64,000 nucleotides of DNA from contig NW_002476387.1 in NCBI RefSeq assembly GCF_000189635.1, positions 248,001 to 312,000 on the forward strand, given 5' to 3'. The notes beneath the pieces were generated by a model, which searched no databases, was not told the DNA's origin, and saw only the letters and a list, made by a program, of their open reading frames with translations. Shown piece after piece: positions 1-12,056 of this stretch (its first letter is position 1; every line of letters begins with the position of its first letter). Made by a program: the position numbers and the translations under genes. Source of the stretch: Tetrahymena thermophila SB210. Its lineage: Eukaryota > Ciliophora > Oligohymenophorea > Hymenostomatida > Tetrahymenidae.

Positions 1-2970
1 GCTATATTTATGGGTGGTGAGTTCAAATCAGTCTAAGGTAACAAGGATGAATCTAAGAAGCTTGGTAAAAATGATGTAGAAAGTCTTCTGAAAAAGGGTA
101 TTCTTGGTTTGGTAAATGAAGAAGAAGAAAACAAAAAATCTAATGAATTTTAAGAAGAAGATATTGATATGATTTTAAAGAACAATACTCGTATTGCTAA
201 GTATTCGGTCATAAATGGCAGCTATAGTTTCAGCAAAGGTTCATTCATATCCAACAAGGCAGATACTGACCTCAAGATTGATGATCCTAATTTTTGGAAT
301 AAAGTATTAAAAGACTAAGAAAGTAAGACTTTATTGGCTCTTAAAGAATATGATGAGCGCTCTAAAATACTTTCTGTTGATGTTGAAGAATAAAAGAAAT
401 ATTTCTTTAAAGTTTGTGAATTTGTAAATGATCTTATTTCAAGTAAATTGAGCTTAATTGGCTACAATGCTGATGATGAAAAAAATATTACCGATATTTT
501 AAATAAAATTTCTGATAGTAAAGACTTCCATACTAAATATAAAGATCTTGCAATGAATTTTATTTATGAAGTCTCTCGCCCCTCTCGTCGTTTCCGTAAA
601 GTTACCTTGCAAGATTTGGATGTTACTAATCCAGAAAATCAGAAATCTAAAAAGAGTAAATAAATAATTTGAGCTAAAATTTTTTTTTAAAGAATATTAA
701 TTTTACATTTATATTAGATATTTCCAATTCTTCTGACGAAAATGATCTCTTTTATGATGGATACTCAGATTTAGAATCAGATGAATTAGGCGTTGGTTCT
801 GTAAATAACTTCCCATCAGAAAAAAAGACTGGAAGTAAAGACAAAGAAAAAAGTTCAGAAAATGGTGGCAGCGGAGTAAGTAAAAAAGAAGACCTCTTCA
901 AGAAATTATGCTATTATTGCGATCGCCCAAAATGCACTGTATTCTGTTAAGGTCATTGTAAGAGATCATTCCATAGTGAATGTAAAGAGAGAGTAGAAGC
1001 AGGATGGATTAATGAAAATGGTATGACAAGCGAAACTAGAATCGTACCTACTGAGGATCATTACGATGAAGAACGTCTTAAAAAAATGTTAAATATTAAC
1101 TATACATGCAAGGATTGTGAAGCAAATACAGCTATCTGCTTTATTTGCAAAAAAAAAGGAAGTTTCTTCCCTCCTGCCGTTTTAAATAAATAAAATAAGC
1201 GTATTTAATAATAAAAATAAAAAATTATTGCAGAGAAAGAAAAGCAAAAGGACCCATCTAATGAAATAGTTGAGGAATCTGAGAATGAATTAGATGAAGA
1301 TTATGACTTGGTTGAAGATGATTCAGTATCATAAAAAACAAGTGATTTGACAAAATGCTCAACTGCTAATTGTAATAAATTTTACCATCCTGTTTGTATT
1401 AAGCCTTATGCCTTATTCAAGTACATTGATTCAAATAATAAACGTTTCCGTTGCCCATTACATTATTGTGCTCATTGCTTTATTTCTGGAGATTCTATGG
1501 CTATTTCTTAATGTGTTAGATGTCCTAAAGCCTATCATCTTCGCTGCTTTGAAAAAGCTAAGGTCCTGAAACTTACAAAAAAACTTATGCTTTGTGAAGA
1601 TCACCCTCATTAATATTATAAAAACATACATTCTAGCAGCGGATCTAATTCAAATAATAAAAATAGCTCATCATAATCAAATAACAACAACAATAATAAT
1701 AATAGCAGATAGTAGAGTTCATAAAATGTATCTGCTAGTAACACTAATACTAGATCCAAATCTGGTGCAACAAATAGCAACGATAACATTGTTGATGATA
1801 CTTAACAAAAGAAATAAAAATTAAATAATGGTACAGGATAAGTAAGCACAAATAATAAAACTTCTTCAAATAATTCATCCTAATAAAATGGTGTTAATTA
1901 AGCAAAGGAAGCTCTGGAAAAAGCCACTTAACCAGCAGCAAATTCTAATCAATCTTAAGCAAATACTTCTGGAAGAGAAGGTAGAATGACTCGTTCTCAA
2001 GAAAAAAATATTCAAAATTAACAATCCACAATTAGTTAATTCTTTGGAAAAAAAGACAATAAACTTAAAGAAAAGTAAGACTAAAAAAATGTAAAATTAG
2101 AAGATTAAATAAATTAAGAAGGAGATGACTTAAATAACAGTCAAAATAATGGAAACTTAGAAAACGGAGAATAAGAATAGACTGTTGCTCCTAAACCTAA
2201 AGCTAAAAAGCCTGCTCCTCCCCCTCCACCACCACCAAAAGAGCGTGAACCTCCTTAATTTTCATATGAAGACTTTAAGATCCCATCACAAAAAGACTTT
2301 GACTACCAGAAATATCAAAGGGTAATTGAAAATTAATGATTTGATAAAAATAACCGAGAAAAAAATTTTATTTTATTTACAAAAAACTAAAATATAAAAA
2401 TTATAATGTTAAGAAAAAAGATTTAGAAAAAAATTAAAATAATTTTTAACCCACCTTACTTTTAAAATAATAAAAGCTAAGATAAAAATTATCAATTTAT
2501 TTTAAAAATTTAATTAATTAATTTTTTTAAATTAGGATTGGTGCAGATATTGTGGTGCAAGATTCTCAAGCAATTTCACAAAAGGACCATGGGGACCTAG
2601 AACACTCTGCACAGTTCATTATATAGCATGGAATCAAAAGAAGAAGTTGGATTTAAGGGCTTATAAAGAACTACCTACTAAACCTATAAATCCTGATGAC
2701 TAAACTGAGCTACATTTTATGAGTAGACTAAAATAAAAGGATGAGTCTTACAATCCAGAGATTCTTTTGAAGGAGATGATGAATATTAATCTTAATGGCC
2801 TCTCATCTTTGAATAGCTAAGAATTGAAAGATGTAAATTAGGATAGTAACTCTGGTAAAGCTTCAAGTTCAGAAAAATAGGAATCAAAAAAAGAAACACC
2901 TGCCTCTAACACAAATAAAAATGAAACAAAGACAGAGGAAGAAGATGGCTAAAAAATAAACAAGGTTTGA
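1..2970 (+). CDS. CHD-type chromatin remodeller, C-terminal part, with PHD fingers and a GATA-like finger (5' end outside window)
   Basis: The gene is open from base 1 in frame 1, so the SNF2 ATPase core lies upstream. The first ~110 residues match the segment after the helicase in CHD proteins: LLKKGILGLVNEEEE, then EEDIDMILKNNTR, then a stretch ending DDPNFWNKVL. An intron at 656-717 (phase 1) joins this to a Cys/His-rich region at about 909-1610 with several PHD-type C-x2-C and C-x4-C/H-x2-C sets. Next come Asn/Ser/Gln low complexity and a proline run. An intron at 2322-2535 (phase 0) leads to a finger at 2542-2604, C-x2-C-x18-C-x2-H, containing KGPWGPRTLC, which resembles a GATA finger whose last Cys is His. 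TGA ends the gene at 2968-2970. It probably acts in the nucleus as a nucleosome remodeller that reads histone tails. The CHD assignment is strong; the subfamily is open. Confidence 0.85.
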
Positions 2971-4292
2971 AAAATGCTGATTTTCTCTCTCTTTCTTTCT
3001 CTCTGTAAAATCAGAGAGAATTTTAAAATAATAATTTGAATTTTTCTATAACTTTTCAAAAAATATATTTATTTCAATAAATATGAGTAATATAAATAAA
3101 ATGCAAAGCAAAGAGCTGAGAAACCTTAAATTTAAAATATGATTTGTTTATCGATCTTATAAAACGGAAATGAGAAATAACATTACTGCCAGAACTACTA
3201 GTATCTTTTAATAAAATATTTTGTAAATGTATTATTATTTTAATTTCACCCATAGTTAATAAATAATTATTTAGCTAAAAAGTAATCGACAATTTTTTGT
3301 AATTATACTTTTAACTGGCTTCGCTATTAATCTAATAATTACAATATTTAAAATATTGATTACTTGATAAATAATAAACACAATAAATAATTAAGAAAAA
3401 CTTAAAAAAGTAGAAAAAATCAAATTTAAATTAAACAAACAAACAAATAAATAAATAATCATATTAAAACTTTCATTAATTTATATATTCCTAAAGCCCA
3501 TCTAAAAACTCTTTGATTAAAATAAAATAATTACTCATTTTAATATAAGTACCAGCTCTATATATTTTATTCATTTTGTAAATTATTGATTTGTCATTAT
3601 CTTAATTATCCTTGCACTTTAAAATCAATCATATTAATTAAATTCAGATATAAATATCTTATTTTCCTCCTGATTTATGTGTAATTTATTTATTTATATG
3701 TTCTTTTTTGCTTAAATTTTTAGATTCTAATCAGCACTTTTACATTAAATCTCAAAGTTTTTAAAATAGATTGCTTTTTCTAAAAATAAAGATTTTATCA
3801 AAATTAATAAAAACTTTTTTTTGATAAAATGAAATAAATAAAGGCAAGTGCTTTGTTATAGATTAAATGTGATTAAAAATCAAGTAAATTTTTTAATAAA
3901 ATAATAATTTGCCTTTCATCAATTGCTAACTTAAACTCTAATTTTTAAGCAAAATGGAATAAATTAATTTTTTTAAGGCAATAATTAACTTTTTCTTGAT
4001 AAAAATTTTTAATTTAGTGATTCATTATTTTGCTAACTCTCTTTAGTTTTCTGCATTATTTTATATCTTTTTCACTCAATTAAGTCTTTTTGTTATAAAA
4101 ATATCCTTCATTTATGTGTAATTTAATCTTTTTGTCTATTAATAGTTTTCATTTTATAGTTTAGAGTATTTATTTAGAAAAAACTAATTAAAAATCATAA
4201 AAAATTTTTATTAATTAAATCTTTAAATTATAATTATTATTAATTTGCGAAAAAAACTTTCACGAGGAAACTAAAATTATTAAAAAATTAAA
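2971..4292. other. AT-rich spacer
   Basis: Intergenic between two + strand genes. Apart from the hairpin at 2997-3020 and a short AAAC/AAAT-rich run near 3430-3460, it holds only A/T tracts. No RNA gene or coding exon was seen. Confidence 0.7.
2997..3020. repeat. Short perfect hairpin just after the CHD gene
   Basis: A 9-bp perfect inverted repeat (TTCTCTCTG at 2997-3005, CAGAGAGAA at 3012-3020) with a TAAAAT loop follows a CT-rich run 27 bases past the stop codon. It lies in the probable 3' UTR. A role in mRNA 3' end formation or stability is only a guess. Confidence 0.5.
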
Positions 4293-5309
4293 ATGCAAAA
4301 TCCGATTCCTCCTCACCTAGTTAAACTCAACCCTCCAATCCTAATCAAACTCAATGATAAATTTCTACAAAAATAATAACTGTAGCCTGAAAAAGATGAA
4401 GTGGATTTTAATATGAGTAAAAATTACAATAGCTAGTATTTCTAAAGAAAAGGCTTAAAGAGCAGACCTCCTAGTATTTCATCTCCACTCTCGTTTAGTA
4501 TGCAGTAGTATGCAACCTCTCCTATCATAAAAAATTCTTCTACACATAGTTAGGGTTAAAAAAAATTAAGAGAACCTATTGATTTTAGCAGCTAATAAAA
4601 TATTTTATATTATGATACATAATAATTGAATACACAAGCCTACTAGTATGAGACCGATAAATCTGCATTTGAAGAAAAATACAAAATAAATTAAAATTCT
4701 AATCACCACCAATTATTATAAAATAAAAATTCTGCTCCTGGATTTTTATAAACACCATAAAAAAGAGGAGTTTTACTCTTATCTAGTGTCTAAAAAAAAA
4801 GAGGACTTAATAAAATTGATGAAGAAAGTGATTAATAATATACTGATTATGAATTCGAGAGCGAAAATTATCTTTATCCAATATAAAAAAAACAAGATTA
4901 TTAAAATTTAGAAGAATAGTTTAAATACCAAATATTCGATGATTAATAAAAGAAAAAGTTTTTAGAATACATAAAAAATCAAGATACTTAGAGTTTAGAA
5001 AAACTATTTAAAGAAAGGATGGAGTCCATTTTAAAATGTTATAATTAATAGATAGATTAATTTTAAGAAAACTAACAGCGATATAAAAAATAAAATAACA
5101 AGATAAAGAAGTTAGAATAATAAATTCATTAAATGGATTCACTGATTAAAAAATAAAAATTTAAGATAGACATTCTTTAGAATCAATTGTATTAAGAAAG
5201 ATAATCTTAATTAACTAAGTCTTATTCTTCGTCTACTTTTTATGTGAATAAGATTTAATCAGGAGAATTCATAAAATCGAAAGATAATTTAGAGATACAA
5301 AATATATGA
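4293..5309 (+). CDS. Hypothetical protein with C-terminal coiled coil, intronless
   Basis: A single exon of 339 codons (338 aa) runs from ATG, in an AAAATG context usual for ciliates, to TGA at 5307-5309. The first ~190 residues are polar and rich in Ser, Gln, Asn and Pro (MQNPIPPHLVKLNPP at the start). The last ~130 residues have heptad-like patterns of Leu/Ile with Lys/Gln/Glu (KIKKLEQQIHQMDSLIKKQ) typical of a coiled coil. Many Gln codons are TAA or TAG. No membrane segment, signal peptide or known domain was seen, so the function is unknown; a cytoskeletal or scaffold role would fit but is inference. Confidence 0.75.
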
Positions 5310-6185
5310 ATGTGCGAAACAATTAAAATAATAAAAATATATAAAAAATAATAATTAGAAATAATTTTATAATCAAATCCAATGACTTTTAATTATTCTT
5401 TATAGGTAAAATAAAAAAACATGAAAGAAAAAGAAAAAAAAAGATAATTTTATGAGAGATAGATTGTGTTTGTAATGAAATAAATAACATACTCCTAAAT
5501 TTCTTTTTATCAATTTTATTTAATGTTTTATGAATGCTTTAAATTTGCCAAAATAAAATATAATGGATGGCAGGTAGGTATCGATTCAAAGAAATACCCT
5601 AAATAAAAACTAATATAATCAAGCTAAAATTTAAGGAAATATATCCAATTATAAATATTTATTATTGCTCATAATTTAATTAAAAGGAAAACATACTTTT
5701 AAATTCAATTAAGGACAAATTAAATTTAATTACATTATTAATTATAATAAATTGTTTAGTGATAAAATTTATTTACCTCTAAAATTAGTATTTTTTAAAT
5801 TGATAAACATTAAATTAAAATAAATCAGTCTTAACTTGAAAACAAATTATATAAATTAGGAAAAATCATTTTAACAAATACAAAAAAAATAATATCTTCC
5901 TACATGAATATTTTTTTTTTTTTTCTTAAAATTTACAAAATAAACTTTGTTTTTTTCTATTATTTTAAAATGTTTAAATTTTATTAAAAAATACAGTTCT
6001 GCTAATAGATCAAACGAATAAGTGTTTTTATGCCTTCTTTCATATTTTTGTCCAGTCAATAAATACTAATAGAAAAAAAAATAAAAAACATTGATGATTC
6101 TATAAAAAATGTTTTCTAAAAACTTAAGTTTTTAAAATTTTTATAAAATTTTTTAGATGATAAAAATATAATCGTAAAATATAAA

Positions 6186-6292
6186 TTGAGTTAACTCATT
6201 TGGCTTTCGACATCTTAAATAATATTTAGCTATTTAATCTTAAGATTAAAATAAAATATTATTGAAATATATAGCAAATATTTGAGTTAACT
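6186..6292. repeat. Imperfect palindrome bracketed by TTGAGTTAACT repeats
   Basis: A perfect 18-bp palindrome (TTTAATCTTAAGATTAAA, 6233-6250) sits at the centre of an imperfect inverted repeat of about 26 bp per arm (6215-6266). The 11-mer TTGAGTTAACT, itself containing palindromic GTTAAC, occurs at 6186-6196 and 6282-6292, nearly equidistant from the centre. The sequence could form a hairpin or cruciform; no function is implied. Confidence 0.6.
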
Positions 6293-6617
6293 TTCAAAAT
6301 ATAAAATAAAGAATAGAAAATTAAATTTAAGCTCATATATTCTAAATAAAAGCAAAGAAATTTAGCTTACTTTACATTAGAATATTTAAACATATAAATT
6401 AAATATTCTGATTATCTATTTAAAATAAATAAGAATTGGTTTGTTTATTGATTGCATCAATAATTAAATCACATTTGTAGAGTCATTTTAATTAACTATT
6501 CTAGAATAGATAATTTAATATATCCATTTTTAGATAAATTCTTTCCTCTTAGAATATATGAGGGAAAAAATAAAAATTAGGTATAGTACATTAAATTTAT
6601 TTCTTAAAAAGCAGGAG

Positions 6618-6635
6618 TAATTTCATGCGAAATTA
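6618..6635. repeat. Small perfect hairpin
   Basis: TAATTTC at 6618-6624 and GAAATTA at 6629-6635 form a 7-bp stem with an ATGC loop. It lies about 75 bases before a possible short exon and could belong to its leader or be chance in AT-rich DNA. Confidence 0.4.
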
Positions 6636-6732
6636 TATATTAATTTTTATGCGACTAAAAAAGAAAGACTAAAATTCTCTTTGGGAAAAAGAAAGCAAGC
6701 AAACTAGTAATGTCGTTTTTTCTTAACTTAAA

Positions 6733-6807
6733 ACCATGTCCTAGTTTAGAAAAGCATTCCTTAGAGTTTTTCCATTAGGTTCCAATATCAGACAGGTCTA
6801 TCATGTA
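6733..6807 (+). CDS. Possible first exon of an unrecognised short gene
   Basis: ATG at 6733 opens MSQFRKAFLRVFPLGSNIRQ and is followed at 6808 by a strong GTAAGT donor. Base composition here is clearly less AT-rich than the surroundings, which is how exons look in this window. A different ATG at 6711, in another frame, opens a longer TGA-only ORF to about 7078, but that one is hydrophobic and poor in coding character. No second exon could be assigned with confidence. It may be a short gene, an upstream exon, or noise. Confidence 0.25.
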
Positions 6808-7254
6808 AGTTTTAACTATTTATCACCATATTTATTTCTTGAATTCTCTTTTGATGTTGGTTGAATTTATTCATTTCTTTTTATTTATTTTAATTCCCCA
6901 ATAAGGTGTGTTTTTTACCTTTGTTCTATTTACTAAGAATAAGATAAAATTTTACATATAATTTTTTAGAAAAGGTGTAAAATAATAAATAAGCTAACTA
7001 ATTATTTCACATCTTTCTTTCTTAATTTTTATTTCGTATCCAAAAAATATTTAAATTGTATTCTTTAAGCTCTGAAGTGAGTTATTAATTATTACATTTG
7101 ACTTAGTGAAATTAAAACAAAAATCAAAAAAATAGCTTTTCATTAAACAAAAATTTATTAGCCTTATCAAAATATCTCTATTATTAAAATTTTTGAATTC
7201 AAAGCTAAAAAAACAAAAAAAAACAAAATATTAAAATTATTTTTAATATAAAAA

Positions 7255-7274
7255 AAGGAGCTGCATAACTCCTT
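7255..7274. repeat. Hairpin in the leader of the coiled-coil gene
   Basis: AAGGAG at 7255-7260 pairs with CTCCTT at 7269-7274 around an 8-base loop, followed directly by CAAGG. It lies about 105 bases before the ATG at 7379 and may be in the 5'UTR. The function is unknown. Confidence 0.35.
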
Positions 7275-7378
7275 CAAGGATAAAGCAGAAAGTAAATTTA
7301 GTATATAAATAGATAGACTCTTTTAGCAAGATAAATAAGAATTAATTGTTTAATTCACTCAGTGAAACAAATAGCATT

Positions 7379-10300
7379 ATGAGCAGCGATTTTGATAAAA
7401 CAACTCAAGAAAATTATTCAGATTAGAATTATTTTAACAATAATTCTACTCATGACACACATTTCACCTTACCCATTGATTTAGCATTTAATAGGGTGCT
7501 CACTAAAGTTTCAGAATAAGGTGTAGAAGAAACTCCTTACAATACTGAAGGTGATCATCAGAATAAGAATCATAGAAGAAGTTATGGATTTAGAAAATAA
7601 AACAAAGCACATACTTTTTCAGCATCAGATTCTCCATAAAATTGCAAATTTATATCTCCTTCTAATAAGAATGATTAATTAAATAAGAGCGCTCATTAGG
7701 TTATAGAAGAATAAGATTAAAATGATCATTTTTCTGAATAGGAATAAGATGAATATAATGAAAATGGTGATGTTTTAGATTAGGCTAATAATAGTGATGA
7801 GGAATAGCAAAACAAAATAAATTATTATTAAGGTACTCAAAATTCATTAAATTAGATTGAAAAAGTAAGAAAGATAGATTAATCTTACCATTTAGCTATA
7901 AATAAATCTAAATTTGGAGAGATTCAAGAAGAAATGGAGTCACCTATGAAAGAAGATTTTGGTAGCAATATTTAAAAAGCCATAATAAATAAAAATGATA
8001 ACTTGAATACAGACTATTTCAATCAAAATGACTAACAAGAAGGCCAATTTAATATAAATTTAGAGAAATAAAAAGAATTAATTTAAGATTTGAATAATTT
8101 AGATAAGTTAACTTCTGATTAAATAAAAAAATTATTCAAGAATATTGAAGAGCAGCTACATTGTCTTAAGTTTTGCTACTAACAAAACTAAAGTAAATAG
8201 ATAATACTAAAAGGATGTGAACAAAAGATTAAATATTTGAATAAGTAGTTACAAGAATCTAAAAAGAAAATTTAAGATTTGAATAATAAGTTGAATAAAT
8301 AAGAAAAGGATAAAGAAATAAATTCTATCTTAGATCCAAATTAGTATATCTCAGACAAGTAATAAGAAGAGATATAAAAATTGTTATAAGATTCGATGAA
8401 TGACAAGGAAATCCTAGAAAATATGAAACAGCAACTTAAAAAATGTAAACAAGAAAATGAAATGTTGGAGTAGAGAGACAGAATGAAATAAGAAGATATG
8501 TAAAAATTACTTAAACAATTAATGGAATTAAGTGAAGAAAACTCTTAAATGAGAAATGAAAACAAAAATTTAATTTTAGAAATATAAGAATTAAAGCAAT
8601 AACAGCATGAACAATCTCAAAATGGCGTTAATCTGTAAAGCAATAATTCTTATGAATTGGATTAAAATTAGAATGAGAAAAGTCCTTATTCATAAGATAA
8701 TGAATAAATTTTAAATGATTAAGCTGGTGAAGATATTATTTCATTTTTAAACCACAAATTTTGTAATTTATTTTACGATATCGTACATTATCATTTATAA
8801 CTGAATGAGTTATCTATTCCAGATTTCTTATAAAAATTAGCATTAGAGATAAATAGTTTTATTTCATAATTAAAGGAAAAATATTAATTTTTAGATTCTA
8901 TTTACTGTTTACCAAGTATTTAAGATAAAATAATTGAACAATCTATTCATGAAACAAACGAAAATAACTCTGAATAAATAAATGATTATTAAAATAATAA
9001 CTAAGATAACTAGCAATTAATTTAATAAATTGCAGGATTACAATAAATAATAGATGAGATAAACTAGAAAAATTTATAATAATTAGATACAATAAATTCA
9101 TAAAATTAATAATTATAAGAATAATTAACAAAGAATAGTGATTAAGTTGCTTCTCTCGAGCAAAAAACATCAGAAAATAAAGATCTTTAAGAAAAAATTA
9201 ACCAACTATTGCAAGAAGAAAAGAACTTTGATCTATTAACTTAAGAGAATAAAGAATTAAAATAATAAATTTAAATATTATAACAATAATAGGAATAAAT
9301 TTAATAAGAATAAATTAAAAATAATGAAAAAATAGACGAGTTAGGATAGAAAGAGTTAAATCTTTAAGAATAAATAAGATAATTATAATAAGAAATTAAT
9401 GAGCTAAATTAAAAATTTAATAATTAAAAATAACTTAATGAAGAAAGTACGATCTTATAAGAGAATTTATAACAATCATTAAAAAATATTGATGAAATTA
9501 AATTAGAAAACAATAATTTGAATGAATAGAATTAGCAATAATAAGAAAAAATTAAGTAAATTTAACAAGAGTTAAATAAAAATATTGAGCTAATAAATTA
9601 AAACGAAAAGAGAGAATAAAATCTTTAAGACGAAGTAGATTAATTATAATAAAAAATCAAATAAATAACTGATGCATAAAATTAATAAAATGAACTACAT
9701 TTGTAATAATCATCATCTGATTAGGAAAAAATAAATAATTTATTAGAAGAACTTGAAAAAGTTAAAGAATTATATGAATAAAAATCTAAAGATAACGAAG
9801 AAAAGATAGAGGTTTTATAGCAACAAGTAAAATAAAAATAACTTGAAATAAATTAATTAGAATAATAAATCAATAATAAAAACTAAGAGATTGAAGCTTT
9901 AATGCAGTAATCTAAAGAGGAGTAAATTAAAAAATTATAAGCACAATTAGAAGATAATTTATAAAAGGTAAATACTCTATAATCTGAAATAAAAGGTCTC
10001 AATTTAGAAACAGATGAGTAAAAGCAATAAATAAACCAATTTAAATAAAAAATGATTGAATTAAATGAAATTTTAGATAAAAAATAAGTGATTATTAATC
10101 AATAATAATAAGATTTCAACAATTTAAAAAATAATTTATTAAATTAAGAACAATAAGCAAACAAATTAGAGAAAGAAATAAAAGAAAAAGAAGATAAAAT
10201 AAATGATTTATTAAACCAGATAAACTAAGCTCAACAAAACTATTAGGAAAAAGAAGAAAATTTGAAATAATAAAATTCTTCAAATTAAGTTTAACTTTAA

Positions 10301-11227
10301 GAATATAAATAATAAATTGGAATGTTAAATTAAAAGTTGATTTCTCTCGAATAATAATTATCTGATTAAATTGATGAAAATCAAAATAAATAAAAATAAA
10401 TCGATAGTTAAAAATTATTACATGAATAAAATTTAAAAGAATCAAAGAAACACACTGAAAATTTGGCTAAAGTTTAAAACTTGCTAGATTCTCAAATAAA
10501 AGAGTGTAAAAAATTAAAAGAGATGAATAACCAACAAGAAGATTAACTAAAATCCAAATAAAATTAATATGAAAAAGTAAGTGAATAATTAAAAGAATCT
10601 GAAAAGAAAAATTTAGATTTATAAAATTAAAATGAATAGCTAATTAGCCAAACAAATATTCTCGCCTAATAAATATAATTATTAAATTTCGCTGAAAACT
10701 AAAATTCTGATTTAAATTTAAAAGTCTAACAATTAGAATCACAAATATAGTAATTAATAGCAGAGAATAATGGGCTTAATAACTAAAACATTGAATAATA
10801 AAATTAATTATCCTAATTAAATAACAAGTTAAATAAATTTTAGGAGGATAACTAATATTTTTAAAACTAATATACTTATGGTCAGTTAATATAAAAACTG
10901 CTCTAAAATAGAAATGGAATATCTCAAGCTATGTTTGAAAACATAAGCTTCTTTATGAGAGAAATACACTAACACATATAACATTAGTAAAATAATTATG
11001 TTATAGATTTATACCACAAAGTTTACTAAAACTTAGAAAGTGAATCACTTTAATTTAATCAAAAAAGTGAACAAATCTTTTTATAAATAGAAGAAAACCA
11101 ATACTCTTTATTCAAAATTTGCAATCTTTATGAATTAATCTTCTAATATTTTTCTGACATGCTCAAGTCTGTGCTTCTATTAAATTCAGAAATTTTAAGA
11201 TAAAAAATAATTATTGAAAATAAATGA
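7379..11227 (+). CDS. Large glutamine-rich coiled-coil protein, intronless
   Basis: One uninterrupted TGA-only frame of 1283 codons (1282 aa) runs from ATG 7379 to TGA 11225-11227. Residues 1 to about 210 are polar and acidic. From about residue 220 to the end nearly everything is coiled coil: long stretches of Leu/Ile heptads with Gln, Lys, Glu and Asn (QLEQQINNKNQEIEALMQQ). A short globular break lies at about 450-520 (FCNLFYDIVHYHLQLNELSI). The Gln codons are overwhelmingly TAA/TAG, so a standard-code reading would shatter the gene. It resembles golgin, centrosomal or basal-body rod proteins only in general architecture; no family motif was seen. The lack of introns over 3.8 kb is unusual beside its neighbours. 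Confidence 0.85.
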
Positions 11228-12056
11228 AAATGATATTTTCAATTAAATAAATCGATAAACAAACAACAATAAAAAAATAATTAAACAAATAAAACTTTCA
11301 AATATATTAAAAGTATTAAATTTTGTATTTATAATTCAATTAAAAAAACAATTAATTAGCAATTTAAATTTAATGTAAAATAATTCATATAAAATGTATA
11401 TAATAAATTTTGTACAATATGCATTTTTAACTTTTAAAAATTAATAAATAAACCATTTAAAATTTGTAATTCCTTCTTAAATATAGCATAGTATCATAAA
11501 TATCACTTCCTCGTTCTCTATAAAAAAAATACTGAAAATGCTAATTATATCAAAACATTCTCCTCCTAATCAAAAAATATCCTTCACCCTTATTTATGAG
11601 TACTTCAGTATTTAATTTATAATATTAAATAGTTTAACAAAACAAATAAAATTAAATGTTGCTAAATTAGAAATAATTCTGGAACTTTTTGAAAAAGACT
11701 ATTTATTTAATAAAAAAGGTTCATTTGTTTATAAAAGTATTTTAGGATAATAATAAGAAATAAAAATAAATACATATAAATAAATAATTGCTGAAATCGA
11801 ACAGAAATATAGAAACATACAAAAATATAGTTATCAGATATTAATTGGAGATTAAAAGATTTTTAAGCAATTAATAAATTATTTGTTAGATTATATTTTA
11901 ATAAGAAAATGTAATTAAAAATTTTATCAACTACTTCTTTGATAAAAATTAACAAGCAAAAATAATAGTTAAAAATTATAAATAGGGATTTTAATAACTG
12001 TTATAAAAAATTTAACAAATAGTTTACAATTTAAAACAAAAACCTTTGAGAAAATT
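11228..12056. other. AT-rich spacer
   Basis: Intergenic between two + strand genes. Only A/T tracts and the presumed 3' and 5' UTRs; no RNA gene or exon seen. Confidence 0.7.

Larger units (their letters stand above)
5310..7378. other. AT-rich spacer with a palindrome, small hairpins and a doubtful short gene
   Basis: About 2 kb without a secure gene. It contains a long imperfect palindrome (6215-6266) flanked by TTGAGTTAACT repeats, hairpins at 6618-6635 and 7255-7274, and a less AT-rich stretch at 6690-6810 that may be a short exon. All are listed separately. Confidence 0.6.

Noticed and set aside
1594-1824. Plus-strand ORF MKITLINIIKTYIL in the first gene
   Set aside because: A frame-shifted shadow of the Asn/Ser-rich linker of the CHD protein.
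2985-3020. Rho-independent-like terminator
   Set aside because: The hairpin is real, but the genome is eukaryotic, so a bacterial-type terminator has no meaning here.
6854-6872. Chromosome-breakage-like motif (GTTGGTTGA)
   Set aside because: It does not match the conserved ciliate breakage 15-mer, which is also removed from macronuclear DNA.
10116-10445. Hydrophobic minus-strand ORF inside the long coiled-coil gene
   Set aside because: It is the complement of Gln/Asn/Lys codons (TAA, AAT, AAA), which always gives Leu/Ile/Phe-rich frames.
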